The notes beneath the pieces are model-generated. The model had not been told where the DNA came from and did no database searches. It worked only from the letters and a program-made list of their open reading frames with translations. Position numbers and translations under genes: made by a program. Below, piece by piece: positions 7,697 to 16,140 of a DNA stretch of 64,000 bases. Every line of letters begins with the position of its first letter. Position 1 is the first letter of the stretch. Location of the stretch: contig URLV01000002.1 in NCBI GenBank assembly GCA_900548725.1, positions 1-64,000 of the forward strand, in the 5' to 3' direction. This stretch comes from an uncultured Mycoplasmatota bacterium (GTDB lineage: Bacteria > Bacillota_I > Bacilli_A > RF39 > UBA660).

Positions 7697-8491
7697 CTAA
7701 ATATAACTCATTACTAGTATAAACGCAAATAAAACAAATATTATACTATCTAATCTATCTAATATACCACCATGTCCCGGTATTAAATTACTAAAATCTT
7801 TTTTATTATATTCTCTTTTTATAGCACTAAAGAACAAATCACCACATTGTCCTATAATACTTAAGAATATAATTATACAAACTATACTAAATACATTACT
7901 AACATTACTAATTACATTAATATAATACATAGTACAAACAAATGTAGAAACCAATGTACCTATTAAACAACCTTCTATAGTTTTATTAGGACTAATATTA
8001 GTAAATTTATGTTTACCAACTAACTTACCTCCAAATAACGCAAAAGTATCAGTTAAAGTAGTAATTAAAATTAATAATATAAAATATTTTATCCCATAGT
8101 TATAAACTGTTATTAATAAATTAAATCCAATTCCTAAAAATAATACATCTGCTAATAAATGAAATGCATCATTTATATTATATCTTTTCTTATAAAGTAT
8201 TATAGGTATACAAATAACTAATATTATCATACACAATACTTTATATGATACTCCAAATAATAATCCATATTTTTCAAAATTACTATATATTAAATATAAC
8301 ATAGATATTAATCCTAAACATTTTATTAATAATGGATATTCATTTAATTTATCATGTCTTAAATCAATTATTTCTTTATAAGCCATACATCCTATTAGCC
8401 CAACAGCTAAACTATAAGGTATACCACCAATAACAATAAGTGGTATAACAATCATTAACATAATTATTGCACTAATAATTCTTTTTTTCAT
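7697..8491 (-). CDS. cdsA: Phosphatidate cytidylyltransferase
   Basis: Makes CDP-diacylglycerol from phosphatidic acid and CTP in the inner membrane. 264 residues, about eight hydrophobic helices. The family signature is clear near the C-terminus: NKTIEGCLIGT, then SAIKREYNKKDFSNLIPGHG and GILDRLDS, with the conserved Lys, Asp and PGHGG residues. Co-transcribed with rseP. The usual upstream neighbour uppS is missing; instead a degenerate deacetylase-like gene lies 56 bases upstream. Confidence 0.95.
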   Translation of the reverse strand: MKKRIISAIIMLMIVIPLIVIGGIPYSLAVGLIGCMAYKEIIDLRHDKLNEYPLLIKCLGLISMLYLIYSNFEKYGLLFGVSYKVLCMIILVICIPIILYKKRYNINDAFHLLADVLFLGIGFNLLITVYNYGIKYFILLILITTLTDTFALFGGKLVGKHKFTNISPNKTIEGCLIGTLVSTFVCTMYYINVISNVSNVFSIVCIIIFLSIIGQCGDLFFSAIKREYNKKDFSNLIPGHGGILDRLDSIIFVLFAFILVMSYI

Positions 8492-8547
8492 ATTATCCCT
8501 ACCATTTCTATAAGTAAGTATAACATAATTTTTTATAAAATAATATA

Positions 8548-9312
8548 TTATTCTTTAATTATTTCACTTAAATAAATGATTTTTAAATCTTTATTCTTTA
8601 TACTGCTCAAAAATATTTTAAAATTATATAAACTTAATTTATCATCTATTAGTATTATACTACCCTTATCTAAATAATTAATACTACTAACAACATTACT
8701 ATTTTTTAAAATTATACTAGGTTTAACTATATAGTATTTTTTCTTTTTACACATTTCTATATTAGAATAATCTAATATACATATTTTTTTATTTAAATCT
8801 TTTTTATTTAATATAGTATCTAAATCTAAATATTTATCTTTATTACTTTCTATATTTATATTTTCTTTATCAAATTCATCCATATATTTTATTAAATACG
8901 AATATTTTATTTTATTATTTTTTAAATAGTCTATTATTTCTTTATTATCTTTTACTAACAAACTAATTTGTCTAATATTTTTATTACCAGATATAATTAT
9001 TAAATCAGTATTATCTTCTAAACTAATATCAGGTTTTATATAATCATAAATTAAGTAATTAACATTAAATGATCCAAAGTCTTTCATATTTAAGAAACTT
9101 TCCATCTCATTTACTTTTTTTCCTTTTATTCCAGGTATTATTGTATTATCATCTATTATAGCGTCTACACTCTCTATATTATAATTATCACTATTTTGTT
9201 TTATATTATTCATTAATGGATTAGAATTAATTGCAAGTTCTGTTACAAAATCAGTTAAATAAAATGAAAATACTAATATAGACATAATTCCAATAAGTTT
9301 ATAAAATTTCAT
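8548..9312 (-). CDS. Membrane-anchored protein, possibly a degenerate polysaccharide deacetylase
   Basis: 254 residues starting MKFYKLIGIMSILVFSFYL, a signal anchor. The start is ATG 9312 because AGGGTGA precedes it; an in-frame GTG nine bases upstream overlaps that site. The exterior part has IIPGIKGKKVNEMESFLNMK and DLIIISGNKN. From memory these phrases occur in membrane-anchored deacetylase-like proteins of related uncultured Bacilli. The expected metal-binding Asp/His motifs of active deacetylases are not seen, and the tail ILIDDKLSLYNFKIFLSSIK only loosely matches the usual end of that fold. Likely non-catalytic or misassigned. It leads into cdsA-rseP without a visible terminator. Confidence 0.55.
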   Translation of the reverse strand: MKFYKLIGIMSILVFSFYLTDFVTELAINSNPLMNNIKQNSDNYNIESVDAIIDDNTIIPGIKGKKVNEMESFLNMKDFGSFNVNYLIYDYIKPDISLEDNTDLIIISGNKNIRQISLLVKDNKEIIDYLKNNKIKYSYLIKYMDEFDKENINIESNKDKYLDLDTILNKKDLNKKICILDYSNIEMCKKKKYYIVKPSIILKNSNVVSSINYLDKGSIILIDDKLSLYNFKIFLSSIKNKDLKIIYLSEIIKE

Positions 9313-9346
9313 AATGTTCACCCTATTAAAATATATAAAATTTATA

Positions 9347-9375
9347 TTGATTTAATTACTATTTATATGTATAAT
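9347..9375 (+). promoter_or_regulatory. Promoter of the 339-aa unknown gene
   Basis: TTGATT (9347-9352), 17-base spacer, TATAAT (9370-9375). The ribosome binding site AGAGGA follows before ATG 9400. Confidence 0.7.
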
Positions 9376-9399
9376 AAATGACAAAAAAGAGGAATTTGT

Positions 9400-10419
9400 A
9401 TGGAAAATGAAATATTAGATATTATTAAGAAAATGATTTATAAAGATTTAGAAAATGAAGCTTACGAAAATCGCTACAAAACTATTGATTTTCCAACTAC
9501 TATAAATCTTATTCCAAACTTTAAAGTTATAATTGACTTTAACGATTATTATTTTGAAAAATATAAACAAATATTAATTACAAATTCAGTTGTTTATGCA
9601 CTAGAAAACAATAAATCTAGTTACATAGATTTTATTGAAAATCACATATCTAATCTAGAAAAAGCTTTAAATGATTTAAACTTATTCAAAGCTAAAACAA
9701 CTGAATTTGCAATTCTAAATTTAATTAGTAAATCTAATAAAATAGGAAACACATTATTATTTAATATAAATTCAAACAAAAATACTATTGATAATAATAA
9801 GACTTTATTTGATACGATAAATAAAAATTTTATATCATTCACCAGTTTTACTAACTTTTATAGAAATATATTATTTGATTATTTAAGTCAATTTGATAAA
9901 CTTGACAGAGATATGATTTTAGACGAATTCTTAACATCAAATTCATTAGATGAAGAATTTATTAAATTTTCTAAGAAAAATATACTTATAAATAGAATAA
10001 ATACATACAAGTATTTTATAATTAGAAATATTTTATCTGACAATTATTTAATAGTTACTACTACCAAAATTGAAAGTGAATTTGATAAATATATAGATAA
10101 TATTAATAAAAATGAAATAGAAGATGAATATGATAACGATTTAGATTATAAAAGTGAAAAAGAATTTGATGATGAAGATATGTTTAATTTTATTGACGAA
10201 AAAATACATGATTATCTTGAAAAATGTATAAAAAACAATATATATTTATTACCAACAGAGAATAGTTTAAGATTAAATATGTTAGTAAATTTTTTAACCT
10301 ACAATGAATCAAATTCTAAAGAATATGATATAGAAACAGTTGAAGGTAGTCTTAATGATTTGAAAAAGTTAAAATTAATTAATCCATTATATAAATTAGA
10401 TTTAATAAAAACAAACTAA
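9400..10419 (+). CDS. Unknown cytoplasmic protein, 339 aa
   Basis: Begins MENEILDIIKKMIYKDLENE. Acidic, Asn/Asp/Glu-rich, predicted mostly alpha-helical, no signal peptide or membrane segment. A strongly acidic linker (EIEDEYDNDLDYKSEKEFDD, around residues 240-260) divides a helical N-terminal two thirds from a short C-terminal helical part ending LKKLKLINPLYKLDL. No recognised family or motif. It has a good promoter, and its end overlaps the convergent ssb gene by four bases, with no terminator between. Function unknown. Confidence 0.75.
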   Translation: MENEILDIIKKMIYKDLENEAYENRYKTIDFPTTINLIPNFKVIIDFNDYYFEKYKQILITNSVVYALENNKSSYIDFIENHISNLEKALNDLNLFKAKTTEFAILNLISKSNKIGNTLLFNINSNKNTIDNNKTLFDTINKNFISFTSFTNFYRNILFDYLSQFDKLDRDMILDEFLTSNSLDEEFIKFSKKNILINRINTYKYFIIRNILSDNYLIVTTTKIESEFDKYIDNINKNEIEDEYDNDLDYKSEKEFDDEDMFNFIDEKIHDYLEKCIKNNIYLLPTENSLRLNMLVNFLTYNESNSKEYDIETVEGSLNDLKKLKLINPLYKLDLIKTN

Positions 10420-10748
10420 TCTTCGTCTATTCTTTTACTACTTAAAAAACTAACTTTATCTACTATAATTTCAGTAATATACTTAGTTTCTTCATTTTCA
10501 ATGTAACTTCTATTTTGTATACGACCTTTAATTCCAACTAAATCTCCCTTATGGCAATATTCACTTACTTGAGAAGCAATACCATTCCATAATGAGCATC
10601 TTATAAAATCACATTCATAAATTCCATCAGAATTTTTAAAATCACGTTGAACTGCAATATTAATTATTCCGTGATTTTTTTCGTTTTGAGATTTTTTTAA
10701 TTCCGGTTCATTGACAAGCCTTCCAATAAGAAAAACTACATTCTTCAT
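10416..10748 (-). CDS. ssb: Single-stranded DNA-binding protein, short form
   Basis: 110-residue OB-fold SSB: MKNVVFLIGRLVNEPELKKS, then FIRCSLWNG, KGDLVGIKGRIQNRSY and ITEIIVDKVSFL. It stops right after the OB fold with KRIDED and lacks the long linker and DDIPF-type acidic tip that recruits partners. This is like SsbB (YwpH), the competence SSB of Bacillus, rather than the essential SsbA. Start at 10748 is set by GGGAGGTG six bases upstream; an ORF extension to 10835 has no such site. It has its own promoter and is not next to rpsF/rpsR. Confidence 0.88.
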   Translation of the reverse strand: MKNVVFLIGRLVNEPELKKSQNEKNHGIINIAVQRDFKNSDGIYECDFIRCSLWNGIASQVSEYCHKGDLVGIKGRIQNRSYIENEETKYITEIIVDKVSFLSSKRIDED

Positions 10749-10770
10749 TCCAACACCTCCCTTCAAAATA

Positions 10771-10799
10771 ACCATAGCAAATTGAGTAAAATAATGCAA
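10771..10799 (-). promoter_or_regulatory. Promoter of ssb
   Basis: Minus strand TTGCAT (10794-10799), 17-base spacer, extended -10 TGCTATGGT (hexamer 10771-10776). The start point would be about 10 bases before the ribosome binding site. Confidence 0.65.
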
Positions 10800-10805
10800 A
10801 AACGT

Positions 10806-10880
10806 GATTCTTAAAATCTGCACAAAAAAACGCACAGATTCTTTAAATCTCCCTAGAGAAATCTTAAAATCTGCACGATT
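10806..10880 (-). terminator. Terminator of parE within a three-part repeat
   Basis: Minus strand: arm at 10858-10877 (CGTGCAGATTTTAAGATT) pairs with 10832-10851 (AAAGAATCTGTGCG), followed by seven Ts. A second copy of the first arm (GTGCAGATTTTAAGAATC, 10806-10823) lies downstream and can pair with the same middle arm. Several pairs are G-U only if the minus strand is the RNA, which supports minus-strand function. Confidence 0.6.
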
Positions 10881-10978
10881 TTTTTAACCAATTTTAAAAA
10901 TCATATAAATTTAAATTTTTTTTAATTTTTTATAAATTTTAGCATTTTTTATACTATTTTCTAATTTTTGTTACACTT

Positions 10979-12883
10979 TTATGCTATTTTGTAATCATCT
11001 TCAAGTGAAAATTCTACATTCTCATTAATCCATTCTTTTCTAGGCTCTACTAAATCTCCCATCAAAGTATTAACTCTCTTTTCTGCAAGTACCGCATCAT
11101 TTATAGAAACTTTAATTAAATTTCTAGTTTCAGGACACATTGTAGTTTCCCAGAATGGTCCAGGATTCATTTCACCTAATCCTTTATATCTTTGTACTTT
11201 ATAATTACTTTTACCAGTAGTATAAAGTTTTAATTCTTCATTAGTCCAAAAATATTTTGTTTCTTTATTATAATCAACTCTGAATAAAGGTGGCATTGCT
11301 ATATATAAATGTCCAGCCTCTATTAAAGGTTTCATAAATCTATAAAAGAAAGTTAATAATAAACATTGAATATGTGCTCCATCATCATCGGCATCTGTAG
11401 TAATAATAACTTTATCATAATTTATATCTTTTACGTCAAAATCATTACCAACTCCAGCACCAACACAATGAATTATTGTATTAATTTCTTCATTTTTAAA
11501 TATATCAGTTACGTTAGCTTTTTCTGTATTAATAATTTTACCTCTAAGTGGTAATATAGCTTGGAATTTTCTATCTCTACTTTTCTTTGCAGTACCACCG
11601 GCACTATTTCCTTCAACAATAAATAATTCATTTATTTTAGGATTTCTTGCTTGGGGAGGAGTTAATTTAGCACTTAAGCTCTTCGCTTCTCCTTTTTTAT
11701 TTTTTCCATTTCTTGCTTCTTCTCTTGCTTTTCTAGCGGCTAATCTAGCAGTTTTACTTTTTAAAGCTTTTTCTAATATTGAAACAGCAGTATCTCTATT
11801 TTCTTCTAAAAAGAATTTTAAATTATCGTAAACTACAGTTTCTACTACATTTCTAGCTTCAGGAGTACCAAGTTTACCTTTTGTTTGACCTTCAAACTGT
11901 AGATATTTTTCTGGAATCTTTAAATTAATAACAGCAGTTAAGCCTTCCCTTACATCACTACCATCTAAGTTAGTATCTTTTGCTTTTAATATACCATTTG
12001 TTCTAGCATAATCATTAAATACTTTAGTAATACCTGTTTTAAAACCAACCTCATGTGTTCCACCATCACCAGTTTTTACATTATTAACGAAAGATAATAT
12101 ATCTTCGTTGTAGCTGTCCGTATATTGAAGAGCTATGTCAACTTCTATTTCATTTTTTACGCCATGTATAGGAACTACTTTATGTAATGGATTTTTGTTT
12201 TCATTAATATATTCAACAAATGATATAAGACCATTTTCATAATGATAAGTAGCATGTTTATCATCAACAACATCATGTATTTCTACAGTTAATTGTTTTA
12301 ATAAGAAAGCACTTTCTTGCATTCTTTCACATAAAGTTGTAAAAGAAAATTCTCTTTGTTTAAATATTTCTTTATCAGGCATAAAAGTTACTTCAGTACC
12401 AGTTTCACGAGTAGTACCAATAGTTTTCAAACTACTAGCAACATGTCCTCCATTTTTAAATTTTATTTCACTAATTTTACCATCTCTATAAATTACAACG
12501 TCCATCCATTCACTTAATGCATTAACTACACTAGCACCAACTCCATGAAGTCCTCCAGATACTTTATAACCACTTTCTGTAAATTTACCACCAGCATGAA
12601 GTATTGTATATATAACTTCAGGAGTACTTTTACCACTTTCATGTTTCCCAATTGGTACACCTCTACCATTATCTCTAACAGTTAAACTTCCATCTCCATT
12701 TATAGTTATTATTATTTTAGAACCAAAACCATTAATAATTTCATCGATACCATTATCAATTATTTCCCATGCTAAATGGTGAAGTCCTCTTTTATCTGTT
12801 GAGCCAATATACATACCAGGTCTTTTTCTAACTGCTTCTAAACCTTCTAGTATTTTTATTGAACTCTCATCATATTTTGCCAT
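10979..12883 (-). CDS. parE: DNA topoisomerase IV subunit B
   Basis: ATPase subunit of a type IIA topoisomerase, 634 residues. GHKL ATPase motifs: EIIDNGIDEI, DNGRGVPIG, GGLHGVGASVVNAL. The TOPRIM domain has FIVEGNSAGGTAKK (Glu) and TTDADDDGAHI (DxD). The tail RVNTLMGDLVEPRKEWINEN is the Firmicutes ParE form; FQAILPLRGKIINTEKA with IFKNEEINTIIH also favours ParE over GyrB. The AGGTGAT site fits the start. Its usual partner parC is not next to it; ssb follows. GyrB cannot be wholly excluded without comparing both paralogues. Confidence 0.88.
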   Translation of the reverse strand: MAKYDESSIKILEGLEAVRKRPGMYIGSTDKRGLHHLAWEIIDNGIDEIINGFGSKIIITINGDGSLTVRDNGRGVPIGKHESGKSTPEVIYTILHAGGKFTESGYKVSGGLHGVGASVVNALSEWMDVVIYRDGKISEIKFKNGGHVASSLKTIGTTRETGTEVTFMPDKEIFKQREFSFTTLCERMQESAFLLKQLTVEIHDVVDDKHATYHYENGLISFVEYINENKNPLHKVVPIHGVKNEIEVDIALQYTDSYNEDILSFVNNVKTGDGGTHEVGFKTGITKVFNDYARTNGILKAKDTNLDGSDVREGLTAVINLKIPEKYLQFEGQTKGKLGTPEARNVVETVVYDNLKFFLEENRDTAVSILEKALKSKTARLAARKAREEARNGKNKKGEAKSLSAKLTPPQARNPKINELFIVEGNSAGGTAKKSRDRKFQAILPLRGKIINTEKANVTDIFKNEEINTIIHCVGAGVGNDFDVKDINYDKVIITTDADDDGAHIQCLLLTFFYRFMKPLIEAGHLYIAMPPLFRVDYNKETKYFWTNEELKLYTTGKSNYKVQRYKGLGEMNPGPFWETTMCPETRNLIKVSINDAVLAEKRVNTLMGDLVEPRKEWINENVEFSLEDDYKIA

Positions 12884-12907
12884 ATCATCATCACCTTTAC
12901 CTTATTA

Positions 12908-12936
12908 ATTTTACCATATTTAAAAATTAATTACAA
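12908..12936 (-). promoter_or_regulatory. Promoter of parE
   Basis: Minus strand TTGTAA (12931-12936), 17-base spacer, extended -10 TGGTAAAAT (hexamer 12908-12913). Confidence 0.6.
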
Positions 12937-13064
12937 TTAAAGAAAAAATTATTAATTTACCTAACTTACTATTTCCGAATTTAAAAAATAATATATCCTA
13001 AAACATAATTTTAATTATTAAAAAAAAACCATGATATTTCATAGAGATTTGACGACTTACAACT
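12937..13064. other. Intergenic, no gene seen
   Basis: AT-rich sequence between the parE promoter and the decayed ORF6N gene. I see no open frame with a ribosome binding site, no tRNA and no clear hairpin. Confidence 0.5.
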
Positions 13065-13459
13065 TCAAAAGTTTCTTGAGTACCTATCAATATAAAATAT
13101 ATTATAAATTATTATTTTTAATAATTCTTTAAGTAAATGATCATTTTCAATTTTACTTATACCAAAACATTTTTTTCATAAATCTTTAAAACTTGCTCCA
13201 CAAGGTATAAAGATTTATAATCTAATATTATAAATCTATCATGGTATTTATTAGATATTTTTACTTTTATATTATTATATTGTTTATTATATTTCTCGAA
13301 AGTCTCTTTATTTATTTCTTTTGTATAAATAATAATATTAACTTTTATTTTTGAACACTAATAGAGTTTGGCTAAATCACTATCAAGCATAACTTGCACT
13401 CCTCTTACTTCATAAATCATATTTTCTATCTTTTCTTGTTTAACTAATTCATTCATCAT
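13065..13459 (-). pseudogene. Decayed ORF6N-domain (phage antirepressor-like) gene
   Basis: A GGAGAAAA site precedes ATG 13459, giving MMNELVKQEKIENM, then IYEVRGVQVMLDSDLAKLY and a stop at 13358-13360. This is the start of the ORF6N DNA-binding domain seen in phage-type proteins. Further downstream, in other frames, come KYHDRFIILD and GASFKDL-stop-KKCFGISKIENDHLLKELLK. From memory, these match the C-terminal part of longer ORF6N proteins. The middle is deleted and there are at least one frameshift and two stops. A relic of a mobile or phage gene. Confidence 0.75.
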
Positions 13460-13645
13460 ATTTTTCTCCTTTTTTAAAACAAAAAAAAAGATATATTATA
13501 TAAAATATACCTCGCATACATTCATACAATCTTCGTTGCTTAAAGATTATACACCCTAGTCGTTCAAATTGTCATATTAATATGTAACAACTTAATTAAT
13601 ACATCTAAATTGTACCAAGCATTTTGTTGACTAACAAGTTGTAAT
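13460..13645. other. Region upstream of the ORF6N relic
   Basis: Contains a possible old promoter on the minus strand (ATGACA 13570-13575, 18-base spacer, TATAAT 13546-13551) reading into the pseudogene. The stretch next to the rRNA methylase stop has only a weak TTGTT/AACAA hairpin. No gene seen. Confidence 0.35.
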
Positions 13646-14854
13646 TTAAACTTTTTTTAAAACACACACACTTTCAAAATGAAAAGTATTACTAAACATA
13701 TCTAACAAGTAAATTTTTTCTATCATATACTTTTCTTTCAACAAATTAATATCTCTTACCAAAGTAATAGGATTACAAGAAACATATATAATTTTATCAG
13801 AACTAATATTTAATACATCATTTACCATATTCTTATAAAGTCCACTTCTAGGAGGATCAATTATTAAAGTATCAATATTTTCTTTAATATTACTAATTAA
13901 TTTACTACTATCTCCACACATATAATAAGTATTATTAATTTTATTTATTTTAGCATTATTAATTGCATCAATTACACTATTTCTATTTAATTCAATACCA
14001 TATATTTTATCAAATTCATAATCTATAACTTGTCCTAAAAAACCTACTCCACAATACAAATCTAATAATATTTTTCCATTACAGTTATCATTTATAACCT
14101 TTATCATTTCTTTAGTAATATAATTATTTATTTGAAAGAAAGAATTATAGTTGACTTTAAATAACTTATTATTAATCATTTCATAAAAAAAGTTATCTCC
14201 ATAAAATATATCATCATTAACAACTATACCAACTAATTTAATGTTCTTTTTTAAACTATCTATATCAATATTAACTTTATCATCAGTTTTAATAACTAAT
14301 ATTATTTCATCATTATAATTACTTCTAATTATTATTTTACCATTATTTACATTAATATATTTTTTATTTTCAATAACTTTATTAATAGAATCTTTTGCTA
14401 ACAAACATTTATCTATTTCTACAAAATTATGTGTATTACTATTATAATAACCCCATCTATTATCTTGTATTTTCAACTCAATCTTATTTCTATAACCTAT
14501 TACATCTTTATTTTTTATTACATCAATATCTATATTCAAATTACTAAATTTTTTTAATATATTCTTTAATTTATCTTTTTTATACTGTATTTGATTATCA
14601 TAATTCATATGTAATATATTACATCCACCACAAAATTTATAATAAGGACAGCTTACATTTACTCTATCTCTAGATTTTTTTTTATATTTAATTACTTCAC
14701 CTTCATAATATTTATTAGTTTCTTTAATAATATTTACATCAACTACTTCACCTATCATCGCATCACTAATAAATATTATTTTATTATCAACATAACCTAT
14801 TCCACGACCAAAATCATCTAATTTTTCAACTTTAACATTATTTTTTATATTCAT
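13646..14854 (-). CDS. 23S rRNA (uracil-C5) methyltransferase, RlmCD/RumA type
   Basis: S-adenosylmethionine-dependent m5U methyltransferase of the TrmA/RlmD family, 402 residues. A TRAM-like N-terminal domain (VEKLDDFGRGIGYVD) is followed by the iron-sulfur cysteines in CPYYKFCGGCNILHM near residues 70-84. Then come motif LLDLYCGVGFLGQ, the substrate-binding DPPRSGL, and the catalytic Cys in VSCNP near 360. Somewhat shorter than the usual 450. It starts 17 bases inside the end of rluB, so the two are translationally coupled. Which uridine(s) it modifies cannot be told here. Confidence 0.9.
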   Translation of the reverse strand: MNIKNNVKVEKLDDFGRGIGYVDNKIIFISDAMIGEVVDVNIIKETNKYYEGEVIKYKKKSRDRVNVSCPYYKFCGGCNILHMNYDNQIQYKKDKLKNILKKFSNLNIDIDVIKNKDVIGYRNKIELKIQDNRWGYYNSNTHNFVEIDKCLLAKDSINKVIENKKYINVNNGKIIIRSNYNDEIILVIKTDDKVNIDIDSLKKNIKLVGIVVNDDIFYGDNFFYEMINNKLFKVNYNSFFQINNYITKEMIKVINDNCNGKILLDLYCGVGFLGQVIDYEFDKIYGIELNRNSVIDAINNAKINKINNTYYMCGDSSKLISNIKENIDTLIIDPPRSGLYKNMVNDVLNISSDKIIYVSCNPITLVRDINLLKEKYMIEKIYLLDMFSNTFHFESVCVLKKV

Positions 14855-15554
14855 ATAACTTTTTCACTTCTTTTATAGATAATTGTCTATATTCTCCACT
14901 CTTAAGCCCATCTAAATTCAAAAATGCATACTCTATTCTAGTTAATTTATCTACTAAATAATTAAGTTCCATAAATACTCTTTTTATAATATGATTACGT
15001 CCTTCAACAATACTTATTTCAATAATACTATAATCTTTTTCTTTATCATTTTTTTTAATTTTAACACGAGTAGGAATACATTTAACTCCATCAACTTTTA
15101 TGCCATGTTCTAATTTCTTTAAATCACTTATTTCAAAATATTTATTTAATTTAGCAATGTATTTCTTTTCTACTTTATTGTTTGGATGCATTAATGTATT
15201 TGCAAGTTCACCATCATTTGTTAAAAGTATTATACCTGTAGTATCATAATCTAATCTTCCAATAGGATATATACGTTTTTTTGTATCTATTAAATCTACT
15301 ACAGTTTTTCTACCCTTATCATCACTAACACTAGAAATAATTTCTCTAGGTTTATTAAGTAAATATACTACTTTATCTTCTTCCAAACTAAGTACTTTAC
15401 CTTCAACTTCTATAGCATCAGTTTTATCTACCTTAGTTCCTAATTCAGTAACTCTTTCTCCATTAACATATACTTTACCTTTACTTATTAATTCTTCTGC
15501 TTTTCTTCTAGAACAATAACCACTATTTGCAATAACCTTTTGTAATCTTTCCAT
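14838..15554 (-). CDS. rluB: rRNA pseudouridine synthase, RluB/RsuA family
   Basis: Makes pseudouridine in 23S rRNA. 238 residues from MERLQKVIANSGYCSRRKAE: an S4 RNA-binding domain (1-60), then the catalytic domain with the Asp in PIGRLDYDTTGIILLTNDGE near 100. The end NHIIKRVFMELNYLVDKLTR is typical. ATG 15554 is preferred over 15572 because a weak AGAAGTGA lies upstream of it and the conserved family start follows. It is downstream of spmB as in Bacillus but separated by a terminator. An extended -10 TGTTAAAAT at 15579-15584 probably starts it. Confidence 0.92.
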   Translation of the reverse strand: MERLQKVIANSGYCSRRKAEELISKGKVYVNGERVTELGTKVDKTDAIEVEGKVLSLEEDKVVYLLNKPREIISSVSDDKGRKTVVDLIDTKKRIYPIGRLDYDTTGIILLTNDGELANTLMHPNNKVEKKYIAKLNKYFEISDLKKLEHGIKVDGVKCIPTRVKIKKNDKEKDYSIIEISIVEGRNHIIKRVFMELNYLVDKLTRIEYAFLNLDGLKSGEYRQLSIKEVKKLYEYKK

Positions 15555-15596
15555 AAAGTTCACTTCTTTCATAGAAGTATTTTAACATAAATTTTG

Positions 15597-15623
15597 CAAA
15601 ATAAAAAGTAGATTATTATCTAC
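15597..15623 (-). terminator. Terminator of the dacB-spmA-spmB operon
   Basis: 6-bp stem GTAGAT/ATCTAC (15608-15613 with 15618-15623), then TTTTTATTTT on the minus strand. It overlaps the spmB stop. Confidence 0.65.
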
Positions 15624-16140
15624 CAAAGAACAAATAAACTAGTAAAAAACTCATAAGTATTCCCACTAAGTCAGCAAATAAACCAACTGGAAGTGCATAT
15701 CTAGTTTTTTTAACTCCAATACTACCAAAATAAAGTGCTAAAACATAAAAAGTGGTATCTGTTGAACCTTGTATAGTACTAGCAAGTTTTCCCATAATAG
15801 AATCTGGTCCATATTTACCTAATATATTATTTAATATTGCTAAACTAGCATTACCACTTATTGGTCTAAATAATGACATACTTATTATATCAGTACTTAA
15901 ATTATATTTTGATAACATAGGGTTTAAAAATGAACTAATATAATCTATAAAACCACTTTTAATTAAAAGATTTACAGCAAATATCATCGCAAGTATATTA
16001 GGAAATATTTCTACACAAGTTTTAAGTCCTTCTAATACACCTTTCATAAAAGAATCATATATATTAATATGTTTCTTATATCCATAAAGAACTATACTTA
16101 AAACTATTAAAGGAAGTGTTATTATACTAAACGTTGCCAT
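15616..16140 (-). CDS. spmB: Spore maturation protein B-like membrane protein
   Basis: 174 residues, integral membrane, nucleoside-recognition (Gate) domain. Typical stretches: GVLEGLKTCVEIFPNILAMI, FRPISGNASLAILN, GKLASTIQGSTDTTFYVLAL. Several hydrophobic helices throughout. It overlaps spmA by 14 bases. In Bacillus, SpmA and SpmB affect spore-core dehydration; their transport substrate is unknown. No other sporulation gene is in the window, so the role here may be a housekeeping one. Confidence 0.9.
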   Translation of the reverse strand: MATFSIITLPLIVLSIVLYGYKKHINIYDSFMKGVLEGLKTCVEIFPNILAMIFAVNLLIKSGFIDYISSFLNPMLSKYNLSTDIISMSLFRPISGNASLAILNNILGKYGPDSIMGKLASTIQGSTDTTFYVLALYFGSIGVKKTRYALPVGLFADLVGILMSFLLVYLFFGR

